NCBI RefSeq assembly: GCF_020382885.2 | Contig: NC_058504.1 | Location: forward strand, 13,279,019-13,343,018 | From: Scatophagus argus | Lineage: Eukaryota; Chordata; Actinopteri; Scatophagidae | Reading direction: 5' to 3' | DNA: 64,000 nt | Shown: positions 50,864 to 61,590 of the stretch, one piece after another | Layout of the letters: the number at the start of each line of letters is the position of its first letter | How positions within the stretch are numbered: position 1 is the stretch's first letter | Notes under the pieces: generated by a model | Databases searched by the model: none | Told to the model about the DNA's origin: nothing | Seen by the model: the letters and a program-made list of their open reading frames with translations, nothing else | Program-made: the position numbers and the translations under genes

Positions 50864-52559
50864 AGGGGTGGAGACGTGGCACTGAACTAGCAGCTTCTGT
50901 GCAGCCAGCTGGAGAGGAAACATCCCAATTAGCACTGCTGGATCAGACTGGGGCCATGGCAGGTCACACCAACCTGGACAGGGCCCAGTGAAGTTGCATT
51001 AGGACACATAGCGGGAGAAAAGAAAATGCCCAGATGCAGCTGCTGTCCTGCTAAATAACATAACGCAAGCAAATGGACAATCTGACTGAGGGTTACCTAT
51101 ACATACATACATGCCTAAAAGTCTTCATCAATCAGCTGTTTGCACTAATAAATGAAAACTGCACCCAGCACCAGGGCACTACAGTTACAAATAAGCACAT
51201 GCACACACGCACACACACACACACACACACTGTCTTCCGGCTGAATATGACACAGCTGCGCACATGAGGTGCTGGGCAGCAGCAGCAGCAGGGGTTAGAT
51301 CAGCGACTCAACAATTCATTCTGGCTCTTAGTTCTCGCCAACAAAGTTGGATGCCGAGCTCAGCATTCAGTCCAGCAGCAGCTCACTTGGCAAGAAATAT
51401 TGTGTGTGCGTAAATATCTGGATGGCTTGAGGTGAGAGTGATTTAAGTTTATGTGAGGCAGCTGGATCGCTTCAGATTTCAATGCAAAGCTGTAAATGTG
51501 AGGAACAACAAGTAGAGAAAAAGATTTATCCTCGTTTTGCAAAAGTATGATGATTGGATGATTGGACACATTATGCTTTTAATTCAAAGGTTGACCCTCA
51601 TCACAAGTTATGTTCATGTAAATGCATGAAGAGGTTTCAGAAAATATCTTAGAATCTATATTATGATTCCCATTGAAAACTAGAGAAACAAAAATGGCGA
51701 GGATGGTTATAAAAACCAACTTTAATACATTTATACTCATCAGAGACTATTCTCTGCTGCAAATAGTTTAATGTAGTTCATGATCTTATTACATTTAATT
51801 TAAAACCAGATTTTTAAATAATCAAACAAATTTTGTACAGAAAGTGGGTAAAATTTCACTGCTGCTCTATTCCCAAAAAGTTAAAAAATAAGCATGTCAT
51901 TAAATTTGCTAATATCAGACTTATCTATAACAAACAAGTTAAATAACAAGGCTTCTCAATAGGGAAGAATCTTGTTATTCAGTGTCCTTTCACAAAACCC
52001 CCTTTAAAAAGATGTTTATTTTTATGTTTGGGATGATCAGTATGTAAAATCCAAAATGGACTACGATATCATTTTACATTTCAGTTAAAACCAAATTTTA
52101 AAGAGTGATCACTTATGTATACAGTCATAAATGACCAGAAGTGTCCAGTTGTTTTAAGTTACTTTCAGCCACATTAGCAGCATGGCTGTAAGGACATAAT
52201 CTCTCACTCAGTTGGTCTACCAGCTAAGACTGAAAAAAATTCATTTTGTGTATGTGGAAACTATCAGGCAAACACAGAAAAAAGACAGATTTAAAGACAG
52301 ACGTTAATCAGCACAGTTCTCCACACTGTCAGACAGCATATTCGCCCACAACCAACAATCAAAAAACAAAAGAAATCCAAATAGCAGTGCACGTTACTCT
52401 GTAAGGATGTGTTACATCACTCAGGATTGCTGGCCTTTTTGTGACCATCTGATTAAATTCAGTCAATTTTGATCCAAAATTTCACTTATCCAGTAAAATA
52501 CTGGTAGAGACATTCATGGTTTCCAGAGGAAAAGCCCTAATGGTGATGCCTTGCTTTTG

Positions 52560-52800
52560 CTATGTAGCTACCAGGTGGTTGAAATTTGTTTTTGAAACAA
52601 TAGACCACCATGAAATTTAATACACAGGACAACTTTGGTGACTTTTCATTTAGTTGCTCATCATCATCAGGACAAAACTTAAGTTGTTAGCATGCTAAAC
52701 TAAGTCCATGACACAGCATTATCATTATGTTAGCATACATATGTAAGCGCTTAGCTCAAGAGCTGCTAGCATAGACTCTTGAGTCTTGGTATTGTATAGC
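52560..52800. repeat. decayed copy of a high-copy fish repeat
   Basis: Phrases such as CACCATGAAATTTAATACAC, TTAGCATGCTAAAC and TAGCTCAAGAGCTGCTAGC recall a repeat seen very often in perciform genomes. I recognise the wording but cannot assign its class or exact ends. Confidence 0.45.
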
Positions 52801-54183
52801 TGCTTGTGTTGTATATAGAGCTTTAAGGGAAGTTGTTAACCAGTTAAGGCTTTATATTGTATTCTGTGGAGTGTGGTATTGGTTTGTTGTTGTTTGTGTA
52901 AAATTTAAACATGAATCTTGCACTTAAGCACACAGTAGTCCCAGATAATAGCCACCGTTATGGATCGTAGGAGTTGTGGCCTTCATTGTTAAACAACCTC
53001 CATTGCTGATAAAAAATTAATAATCATATTCTATCACGAGTGGCAAATGTAAACAACAGCTAACAAGAGAGTGGCTAGCTAGCTGTCTGACTTCCTATTG
53101 ACACGCCACCAAATGAAACACTTCCATGATTACAGATTTCTTTGGGTTTGAACATTGCTGGAATACGACAAAGGTCTAGTTGTTTTAATGCAGTAATTCT
53201 GTTAATGCCTTAAAGTCTTCCAAAGTAATAAACACTATTACAGTCAGTAGTCAAAGAGTAGCCTGGAGGCTTGTTTAAGTCTGCTGTTGCTTGTTGTGTT
53301 TTGTTGGTTGTTTCTCTGTTGTCTGTCTTCCAGACATAATCACATCTCCTGTTTTTCATTCAGTGTGTCAGCTCATTCCATTAGCTTTATGAAGACAGGG
53401 TTCACTGTGTGCCACTCATCTCATTTCCCCTTTCATCAGCGACCTGGCAAGGCTCGAGTTCCCCGGTGCACTATTAAATATTGGGTCTTTTGAAGATTAA
53501 TAGTGTACAACATTGTGTTACAGATCTCTATTGATGGTTCTGATGGTTCTGGAGAGAGACAGCCAGCAAGACACACACACACACACACACACACACAGGC
53601 GGAGGAAGATATTGATGTCTGAAGAAAGTCTTTGGATGTTAGATAATGATAGATGTTACAAGTCTGGCTTGTCTTCTGTTGTCGTCTGAGCCAATTTCCT
53701 TCAACTCAGTGATCCTCCAAAAAAAAAACAACAACAACTGCACAATAGAGGACTTATCTTTAAGTAAAACTAATAAGAGGACAGCCGCTCCGTCAGCACA
53801 TACAACAGGCCTCTGTGCTCTGGAAGTTCACAGAGTCGACACATAACTACAATACCACTTTAATATTTCACATCACGGCAGAGAATAGAGGAGGATAAAC
53901 CTGGTTAAACAGAGCTGATGATTTACTCTGGGCTTCCCAATTTTCATCCCATTAATGTTTTAGTGAACGTTCATAAATAGAGTTGGCCTACATTATGGCA
54001 CCACTGCCAGTCAACTGTGCCATCACCATGGAGCTGTCACATCAATGAGGTCACATCTCCTTTTTCTTCGACAGGAGTGACACTGGTACAGTTTGAAGGA
54101 AAAACACCCATTTACACTCTCACCTCTGATATCCATCTGTGCTATACTGAACACTGTATACTAGGACCATACTGCCCACCCAT

Positions 54184-54206
54184 ACATCCATCCATCCATC
54201 CATCCA
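54184..54206. repeat. (CATC)n tetranucleotide repeat
   Basis: About six CATC units in the frmpd1 upstream intron. No SINE body is attached on either side. Confidence 0.75.
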
Positions 54207-55793
54207 CGCATCCATTCCCATTATCATGCCCCAGTCTAACCCCTGACCCATTAATTGATAGGATTAATTGACTTAGAAAGACCAATATTGACTGATAAAC
54301 AGCTTCTACTAGCTCAAACAATATGAACTGCACTCCTGAACAGCTTCAACTATCATGAATCCAATGATCAGCTGGTCAAGGCTCTGGGCTGGAGCAGAAA
54401 ATACCATCCCAACAACACAGTGTGCCCTGGAGACACGGAGCTAAGACTTAAGAGGAGGAGAGAGGGAGATGATGGCTCGCTGTCTGGCTGCAGTAAGTGG
54501 GACAGAGGAGCGGTCAGCAGGGCAGATCGAGGCTAATGCAGCCAGGCATCAAGTCTTTCCTGATGTGCGAGTTCTGTCCGTCGTGTTTTTCCTCTGGCGG
54601 ACTGGCCTCGGAGCAGAAAACTCCCATCACATGTTGTAGCATATATCCCTGAGTCATAGCACAGCACAAAAGCCTGCAGGAGTGGCAGAGCACAGCTACA
54701 CACAAACTGCACACCAGAGTGAAGGCACAAAACCGCCGGGGCGTCCACAGCTCTTTCACATGAGCCGCACATCACAGAACTAAAACTGCATTCATGTGTT
54801 ATCAGCTGCGGAGCACAAGCAGCTGCATATAGGCTTCTGTAGTGCTGATTAAAAAAAATACTCAATGAGTAATGTCCCTCTCTCTGCGCAGTGAAGGCTG
54901 GGGTATCACACGTGTCTAAATGGAACCGAAATCAGCGGTCATATTAAATCATGTCATGCATTAAATGAAGGCCCCAGAACAGCAAAACGCATTGTTCCGG
55001 TCTAGTTGTGTTGCGCTTGTCATGCCTGGCACGGCACAGAAGAGCACAGGGAAGACGCTGCTGGCGGCCAAAGGATGTGAGCCAAGAAAAAAAAGGGAGA
55101 GGCGATCGTCCCAGAGTGGCTGCACGTCGCCTACGCCCATTCACAATGTGCGTGTTTTACTACCCAGACTGATGGCATCCCCCTGATCAGTCAGGATTTA
55201 GTTCGTTCATTCCCAACCTCTCGCCTGTGACGGTGATTTCAGTGCGCAGACGGCAGCACGGATCTCCACTATCACTGCATAAAACATGTGTTTGCGAGTA
55301 TGTGCAGAACGAATGACATTAATTCGTGCAAAAATTCTCAGAAATCTGACTGTTTAGAGCTAATTTATGTTATCAAATAAGACTGTTTTGGGTAAGGAGA
55401 AATTAAAGTACGTAAAGTACGTATCGATCGTGTTTATAGCTCGCGAATGTTTCGTAAATGTCCTTAAAATAATTGATATTTGATAAGTTTGATCAGTGGC
55501 CGCAGCCACGGCAGTCAGACCAGGAGGCTTAACAAAGGGAAAAAAAGGTCAGTCTTTTGTTGCTTCCTTTATAATTTTAAGCGGATTTAAATCTCTACAC
55601 CGCTGCCCTCAAACAGGGACAAGAGTATCGCCTGCGGCCGTTGTGAAAACGAGCAGTGGTTAAATTATTCATTTCGATGTGATAAATATTAGTCCAAATG
55701 GCAGGAATGGATGCAAGGTGCATGCGCCTCCGTACATACAGCCGGGCGCTCCTTCATCAAACAATAACACCGGGAAATACCGACAAAACTCAC

Positions 55794-56110
55794 CTCGTGG
55801 TCTGAAGAGGAGACAGACGGACCGGGAGTCTGGGAGGGCTGTTCCCCAGAAAGAATGATGTAGAGAAATTATGAGGAAACGATGTTTGTGTCTCAAAATA
55901 TATCCGCGTCCACCCGGGCTGATGATGGTGATGTGTGGGGGGTTTGGCTATATGCTGGATGCTGTCATCGTACTGGGACTGCTCTCTAATCCTCGGCCCT
56001 GAGCTCAGAAATAACCCACCCCCTCCCTCCCTCTGTTCGTCTCTGTCAGTGCCCTCCGCTGTCTGCCATGAGGATCGCCACCCCTCTTCCGCAAGGTCAG
56101 TCCTATCCAG
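55794..56110 (-). other. possible first (non-coding) exon of frmpd1
   Basis: The minus strand reads CTTCAGACCACGAG/GTGAGT, a near-perfect donor, at 55794/55793. The sequence behind it toward 56.1 kb is GC-richer than its surroundings. The upper boundary is a guess. No start codon in the frmpd1 frame is expected here. Confidence 0.35.
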
Positions 56111-56124
56111 TGAGTGAGATCCAT

Positions 56125-56168
56125 CATCATCATAATAATAATTATAATAATAATCATAATAATAATAG
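56125..56168. repeat. AT-rich trinucleotide run
   Basis: Imperfect (AAT)n/(CAT)n run between the presumed frmpd1 first exon and tomm5. Confidence 0.8.
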
Positions 56169-56601
56169 GATAAATAGGGTAATTTTTTAAATCTATTGGT
56201 TGTTTGGGATCCAGTTTTTGTGCTAGCATTTTTAAGGATTTTAAACATTTTAATAGTGTTGTTTTGACTGTAAATCGAAGTTATTGTACTTGTTAATCTT
56301 TATTTATAAGGACTACCATTGTATTCCTGATGAGGTCTGACGTGGTATCAGCTTACAACAGTTTATCACTTTGATTCAGAGATCACCATGATTCCATTTT
56401 TAAACACTAAACATTTACTTTAAAACGAATAAAAGTTAAATAATACACTTTTGGCATATTTAACTTATTTGATTCACAGCCTTACCGAAGTGTACAGTTA
56501 TTGCTGCGCTTAGAACGCCACATTTAATTTTTGCCTTCTTGAGTCATATTCTAGTTTGTCCCTCCGTGCGCGCCGTAGTTCATCGCAACTTCCGTTTACG
56601 T

Positions 56602-56609
56602 ACTTCCGG
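56602..56609 (-). promoter_or_regulatory. ETS-type site in the tomm5 promoter
   Basis: ACTTCCGG (CCGGAAGT on the minus strand) lies 88 bases before the tomm5 start codon. A second AACTTCCG lies at about 56587-56594. Such sites are common in TATA-less promoters of nuclear genes for mitochondrial proteins. Use is inferred. Confidence 0.45.
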
Positions 56610-56696
56610 TTTTGATTATTTCGTCCATGCTTCTGAAACGGTGAATTTTCGACAAAGGCAGACAGAAGAACAAAACTACAGCTTACCTCAGCAAAA

Positions 56697-57325
56697 ATGT
56701 TCAAACTGGAAGGACTCGGACCTAAAATGGACCCAGAGGAGATGAGGAAGAAAATGCGGCAAGATGTCATCTCATCTTTACGAAACTTTCTTATTTACGT
56801 CGCCCTTCTCAGAGCCAGTGAGTACAAGAAGATGACATTGACATTTAGTTAAATACTGATACTACTGGCATAACAACGCTTCATTGGTATTTGGGACATT
56901 GTTGGGACACCCCACGCATGTTCAAGCGTTAAAGGAAACGCGAGTATATCCTAATGTAGGTTTTTTAGTAGTTATGTGGCCCACAGCATCTCTTTAAGTG
57001 TGGCACAGACATCACAGCCACATTAGCTGTAGTGCCCTAATCTCACAGAACACAGAAATATCCCGTTAAATCAGCCCAGTTCTAATTGCATCCAAATATG
57101 TTTGACATGTTTGTTATTTTTACAGTGTTTTTAATTTGTTCATATATTTAGTGTGTGTTCTCTCAAGTTTTTAAGTGTGCTCTGTCCTTATTGTAAAGCA
57201 CTTTCTAACCGTGCCTTGGGGGGTGCAGACTGTGCTGTTATCTGTGCTCTACTTATGGCCTTAACAGAGTGTAATCTTCTGTGTCCACAGCACCGTATGT
57301 GTTAAAGAAGCTGGACAGCATATGA
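56697..57325 (+). CDS. tomm5: mitochondrial import receptor subunit TOM5 homolog
   Basis: Small tail-anchored subunit of the outer-membrane TOM translocase. Two exons, 56697-56817 and 57291-57325, join through a GTGAGT...CCACAG intron to 51 residues, the same length as human TOMM5. Residues run [20 protein letters not shown] in exon 1, then a hydrophobic helix at about 29-45 ([16 protein letters not shown]), and end KKLDSI. The human protein differs by only a few conservative changes. The gene is too short to appear as a single long open frame. It diverges from the presumed frmpd1 first exon and lies upstream of zbtb5, an order kept on human 9p13.2. Confidence 0.95.
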
Positions 57326-57585
57326 ACAGAGCATCTGGTCTCTTCTTTCGCTCTCCACTGACGGTTCATTGCATCAGAGACACGATGGACCATCATCAGC
57401 AGGCAACCTGAGCCAATACAGCACATCCTGCTGAAGTCTGTCCATCACAGCACCTGATGAAACATCTTGTTCTTATTTTTTTCTTGTTCCTTGTTGGTCA
57501 TTATGAGTCTGCTGTTATTGTTAAACATATTGTGATCATTATTGAATGCAAAGTTGGATAGTGTGTACACATGTTGTGCTCACAC

Positions 57586-57591
57586 AATAAA
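57586..57591 (+). terminator. poly(A) signal of tomm5
   Basis: AATAAA lies 260 bases past the stop codon and is followed by T/G-rich sequence. Confidence 0.65.
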
Positions 57592-58737
57592 GGAAACAGT
57601 TGATTTTGTTGGTTTGTTCTTATAGGGCAGATCTGCTTAGACCTGCATTAGAAATTTTGTAGTTGTGCACCATAAATGTATTCTGCAAGGCAAACATAAA
57701 TGAACATTATCATTAACGAGTTTTAATACAACCAGGAAATCACTGAAAGTAAAATAGAGCACCAGAAAGGAATGAGCAGTGTCTCACTGTCCACATTGTC
57801 ACTACAGCTTTTGTATGCATTTTCTTCTACCAGTCCTGATGATCACTTATAGTGTAGGCTGCCATGCCCAAAGATACAACAAGGTTTTTTATTTGTTTCT
57901 TTAATGTAAATTTCACAAGGAGAATAATAGTCATTTTCTCCAGTGATCGCTGCTTCTAAAGATCTAAATCTCATGGACCTATCAAATGGAAAGCTATCAG
58001 GCAGGAATTGGATTCTTAATTAGTATGAGCACCGCTTTTTAAAATCACATAGACAATGTTAAGTCTAGATCTAATTGCGATACAGGTGCAAAAAGAGACA
58101 GTAAAGCCTTAACAGGCTGATATTTCTTTTTAATGATAAAATATAGTAAAATGCATCAGACTGGAAATTTGAGGTAGCTAGTGTAAAACGAGATTAACCA
58201 AAATTGTATGGACATTGATGCACTTCCACAACATCGCCACCTGGGGGCGGTGTTGTTTCATTCAGAGCAGGGACCACGAGTGATGGAGCCGTCGACGGTG
58301 GACGATAAACCGGGTTGGCTGCGTGAATCAGTAACATTAATAACAACCACGAGAAAAGCTTGATTATATTATATGTGAGTTGCGGCATTAGGAGAGGAAC
58401 AGCTGTGCAGATCGAGGCTGCTCTTCTTCACAAAGCCTGTGACCGCTCCGCATCCTTCCGCGCTATTGTTGTACCCGGTGCCCGCCCATACTCCAGAGCA
58501 TCTGCAGGAGACCCGACTACATCAGACACTCATCACATAGGAGGTAGGCTGTGAACTTTCGGAGTTCAACTCGCCTGATGCCATTTTAAACAGATGAGAT
58601 GCGGATTCCTAGAAGCTGTTCCCGAGCAGTTGGCCTTTTCTCTGACAATAACTTGTGTTGTTGCACCGCCAGCAGCACGACGGATGCTAGAAAGTAATAC
58701 CTGCACTATTAAATATTAACGAGATCCACCGCCTAGT
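57592..58737 (+). other. intergenic region and zbtb5 5' UTR
   Basis: No coding exon is seen. A GC-rich stretch from about 58.2 kb probably marks the zbtb5 promoter. A possible 5' UTR donor (GAG/GTAGGC) lies at 58543/58544 and an acceptor (CACCGCCAG) at about 58672, which would remove about 130 bases. This is inferred from motifs. Confidence 0.35.
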
Positions 58738-60753
58738 ATGGACTTTCCAGGTCATTTCCAGCATATTTTCAAGCAGCTCAACTACCAGCGTCTCCATGCT
58801 CAGCTGTGTGATTGTGTGGTGGTGGTTGGGGACCAGAGCTTCCAGGCTCACCGCTCCATCCTGGCTGCATGCAGCTCCCACTTCAGGGCACTTCTGAGTT
58901 CCAGTGACAGTTGTGATGAAGTTGGAGGACCAGCAGCTGACAGAGGAGGCGGCCCTGGTGTGATGGAGCTGGACCCAGAGGTGGTGACCCCAGAGGCCTT
59001 CTCCACCCTGCTAGACATGATTTACACCTCCACCCTCTCTTTGGGGGCCTCTAATGTGATGGATGTACTGTTGGCAGCATCGCATCTTCACCTCAACACT
59101 GTGGTGAAGGCCTGCAAGCTCCACCTATCCAGGAAAAACTTCCCTGCATCGCCACCTAAAGGCTGGAGGTCAGTGCAACAGCAGCAGCAGTGTCCCCAAG
59201 CAGAGGGGTCAGTCGCATTGGTCATGGAGGAGGAAGAAGTGGGAGTGGAGGTCAGTCAGTCTGGTGAGGCTGAAGACCAGAGGGTGGGGGGGAAAGTCAG
59301 TGGTGAGCAGAGCACTGCACCATTTTTGAGACACAAGAGAAAGTTACATGAAGAAAGGCTCAGTGGCAAAAAGAAATCCTGCAGGCTGCCTGAGGGAACC
59401 TTTAAGGAGTGTTCACCTACTGTAACCAGAAGCACTGTCAGTACAGAGGAAGGAGGAGAGGAGCTGCAGTCCCCAGACTGCCTGAAGACGACTACCGGCG
59501 GACTCTGGGAGGGCCGAGACGAAGAGGAGGAAGTGGAAGAGAAATACGAAGCAACTAAAGGAGAGTCAGAGGAGATCCAGCTGCCGAGCCAGTCACACTG
59601 CAGCATCGAAGGAGTAGGTCTATGGGGGAAGGGTGGAGATACAAGTGGAGACACTGTAGTCAAAGTAAAGGTTGGAGAAGAAGCGGAGGATGATGGAGAG
59701 GAGCCAAAGATGGCGATGACTGAGGTGAAAAAAGAAAATATGAGCTCATGCTCCTCAGATTTGGACACAGTACCAAATAATTCTCCTCCGTCTCCACCCC
59801 AAGACTGCACAGACAATTTGGAGACACAGCTAAATGATGAGAAAATATCCCCAGCCCATGTTACCTCTTTACAATCTCAGCTGTGCACAGATCATCAAAC
59901 TGATGCACAGAGAGAGTCTGCAGATTTGGGCAAGGAGTCAGTAGAAAGCGGTGAAGGCCTGGACAGCCTGTCAGAACTGGCCTTTTCCTGTTTCCTTAAT
60001 CCCAGTAGTGAAAGTGTAATGGGAGCTTTGGGAGAAGAAGACAGCCTAGCTAGCCTCACTGCTGCTGCTACTGCTGCCGCTGCCGCCGCCGCCGCCGCCA
60101 CCAGTGATACTCCTGCAGTTGCCACGGATGAACTGTGTCAAAACCCAGAAGCTCAGCCCCCTGTTTCCACGTCCTCTCTTGTTTTCCCAGTATCATCCGT
60201 CCCCTTGCAGCAGCTTCTTCCAACTCAGGGCTCTGGTTTCAGCGACACACTCATCTTCCAGCCCACCCAGAGCTCTCTGACAGGGTTCCTGAGTGGCATC
60301 AGACCAGGTCTTACTCTGGAAACCTCCCTCATCCAACCCTCTGGAGCCGGAAAAAGCTCAGGGGCAACAGCCTTCCGTCGCATTGCCCCCAAAGCGCCAC
60401 CTGGATCAGAAGCCAGCACAGATCGTTCCTCTTTATCGGCGGTGGATGCTGCTGATCGGCCACCTCTCACTAGAGCTTCTGAGGATGTTCTGTCCAAGTG
60501 CAAGAAGGCAGCTGCTGAGGATCACGTGCTGCTGGTGGAAGGGGAGAAGAAGTATGCCTGCAAAATCTGCTGTAAAACCTTTATGAACCTGACTGACTGT
60601 AAGAAGCACATTCGTGTCCACACAGGAGAGAAGCCCTATCCCTGTCCAAAGTGTGGCAAACGCTTCAGCCAGTCCTCCCATCTGTACAAGCACTCGAAAA
60701 ATAGTTGCCTAAACTGGAGAGATGATCAGTCATTCCCAGACACCCTGCTTTGA
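58738..60753 (+). CDS. zbtb5: zinc finger and BTB domain-containing protein 5
   Basis: Nuclear BTB zinc-finger repressor (human ZBTB5 represses CDKN1A). The single coding exon gives 671 residues (human 677). The BTB/POZ domain is at about 14-125 (FKQLNYQRLHAQLCDCVVVV, FQAHRSILAACSSHF, DVLLAASHLHLNTVVKACK). A long acidic, low-complexity middle follows, with a polyalanine run coded largely by GCC/GCT (60058-60102). Two C-terminal fingers close the protein: CKICCKTFMNLTDCKKHIRVH (about 608-628), a TGEKPYP linker, and a second finger CPKCGKRFSQSSHLYKHSKNSC (about 636-657). The second ends in Cys rather than His, as I recall for human ZBTB5. The start codon gives the conserved MDFPGHF N-terminus. 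It is convergent with grhpr. Confidence 0.96.
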   Translation: MDFPGHFQHIFKQLNYQRLHAQLCDCVVVVGDQSFQAHRSILAACSSHFRALLSSSDSCDEVGGPAADRGGGPGVMELDPEVVTPEAFSTLLDMIYTSTLSLGASNVMDVLLAASHLHLNTVVKACKLHLSRKNFPASPPKGWRSVQQQQQCPQAEGSVALVMEEEEVGVEVSQSGEAEDQRVGGKVSGEQSTAPFLRHKRKLHEERLSGKKKSCRLPEGTFKECSPTVTRSTVSTEEGGEELQSPDCLKTTTGGLWEGRDEEEEVEEKYEATKGESEEIQLPSQSHCSIEGVGLWGKGGDTSGDTVVKVKVGEEAEDDGEEPKMAMTEVKKENMSSCSSDLDTVPNNSPPSPPQDCTDNLETQLNDEKISPAHVTSLQSQLCTDHQTDAQRESADLGKESVESGEGLDSLSELAFSCFLNPSSESVMGALGEEDSLASLTAAATAAAAAAAAATSDTPAVATDELCQNPEAQPPVSTSSLVFPVSSVPLQQLLPTQGSGFSDTLIFQPTQSSLTGFLSGIRPGLTLETSLIQPSGAGKSSGATAFRRIAPKAPPGSEASTDRSSLSAVDAADRPPLTRASEDVLSKCKKAAAEDHVLLVEGEKKYACKICCKTFMNLTDCKKHIRVHTGEKPYPCPKCGKRFSQSSHLYKHSKNSCLNWRDDQSFPDTLL

Positions 60754-60980
60754 CCTGCACTGATTTGATTTGACATAAATTTGAGTTCTTTGGCAATAGG
60801 GACTCTGTAAAATTGATTATTTATAAACACATACACTTCCCTGATCAGTTTTTGATTTTATCTTACATGAAATCAAATTCAATTAGCTGATGTAATTCAT
60901 AGGTTTTAAAATGTTTTTTTTTAAAATATATTCTCAACTATGCTCTGACTTTATTATTCCATGAAATGAAACAGATAAAG

Positions 60981-60986
60981 AATAAA
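60981..60986 (+). terminator. candidate poly(A) signal of zbtb5
   Basis: AATAAA lies 228 bases past the stop codon, followed by a T-rich run. Confidence 0.5.
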
Positions 60987-61102
60987 TTGTTTTGAGTTTT
61001 TTTTTTTTACTTTAGTACTTGAGTACTTTAATTTTAAATCTATTTTGAGCAAAACAAATTTCTAAAATGCACACACACTACATTTGAACGAAGCCATCAG
61101 TT

Positions 61103-61108
61103 TTTATT
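61103..61108 (-). terminator. candidate poly(A) signal of grhpr
   Basis: TTTATT on the plus strand is AATAAA for grhpr, about 0.48 kb past its stop codon. Another lies at 60950-60955, inside the zbtb5 3' UTR. Confidence 0.4.
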
Positions 61109-61590
61109 TTTCAGAAACAAAAGTTCTACACAAACCTGGAGTGCTGTACTGTTTTGGGGACATGGTAACCAGTGGACATGGAGCATTAACATCAGAATAA
61201 AGTGCAGACCAGTAAGTATAATCCATATCTTAATGGCAAACATTACATTTTGTGATATTTTTAAGCAAATGACAAAACATTATTGCAGTACAACTACAAT
61301 TTTCCACATAAGGTTTATGGTTGTTTAAAGTGTTTTGAGAAAAATGAAGGTTAAGGAGTGCTGCAGGGTTTTCTCACAAACTCAAATACATGTTTGAATT
61401 GTCAAAATTTTGTATTGAGACAAACAAAACTATCAACTAAACAACGACTGGGTGACAAAATGTCTGAACTGCGTTAGTATTCTTGACATTTTTCTCAGCC
61501 TTAGTTCAAATTTAATCTCACAATGCAGCCCATTAATAGACCAGTTCATTACCACGATCCGTGCAGCACCAGAGGAGGTAGTTTCAGGCA

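Larger units (their letters stand above)
46471..55793 (-). other. presumed 5' UTR intron(s) of frmpd1
   Basis: No coding exon is seen. A strong acceptor (TTCTTTGCGTGTTTAG, minus) ends at 46475, four bases before the start codon. Candidate donors on the minus strand are CACG/GTGAGT at 48696/48695 and CACGAG/GTGAGT at 55794/55793. CT-rich tracts lie at 48274-48312, 49118-49213 and 50828-50860. CA tracts lie at about 51205-51230 and 53572-53597. Confidence 0.45.

Noticed and set aside
54142-54333. CATC repeat considered as a third SINE tail
   Set aside because: No A/B-box head or body sequence lies on either side; it is a simple tetranucleotide repeat.
59256-59816. 186-codon minus-strand frame over zbtb5
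   Set aside because: Antisense of the acidic GA-rich middle of zbtb5; Ser-rich output is expected from that composition.
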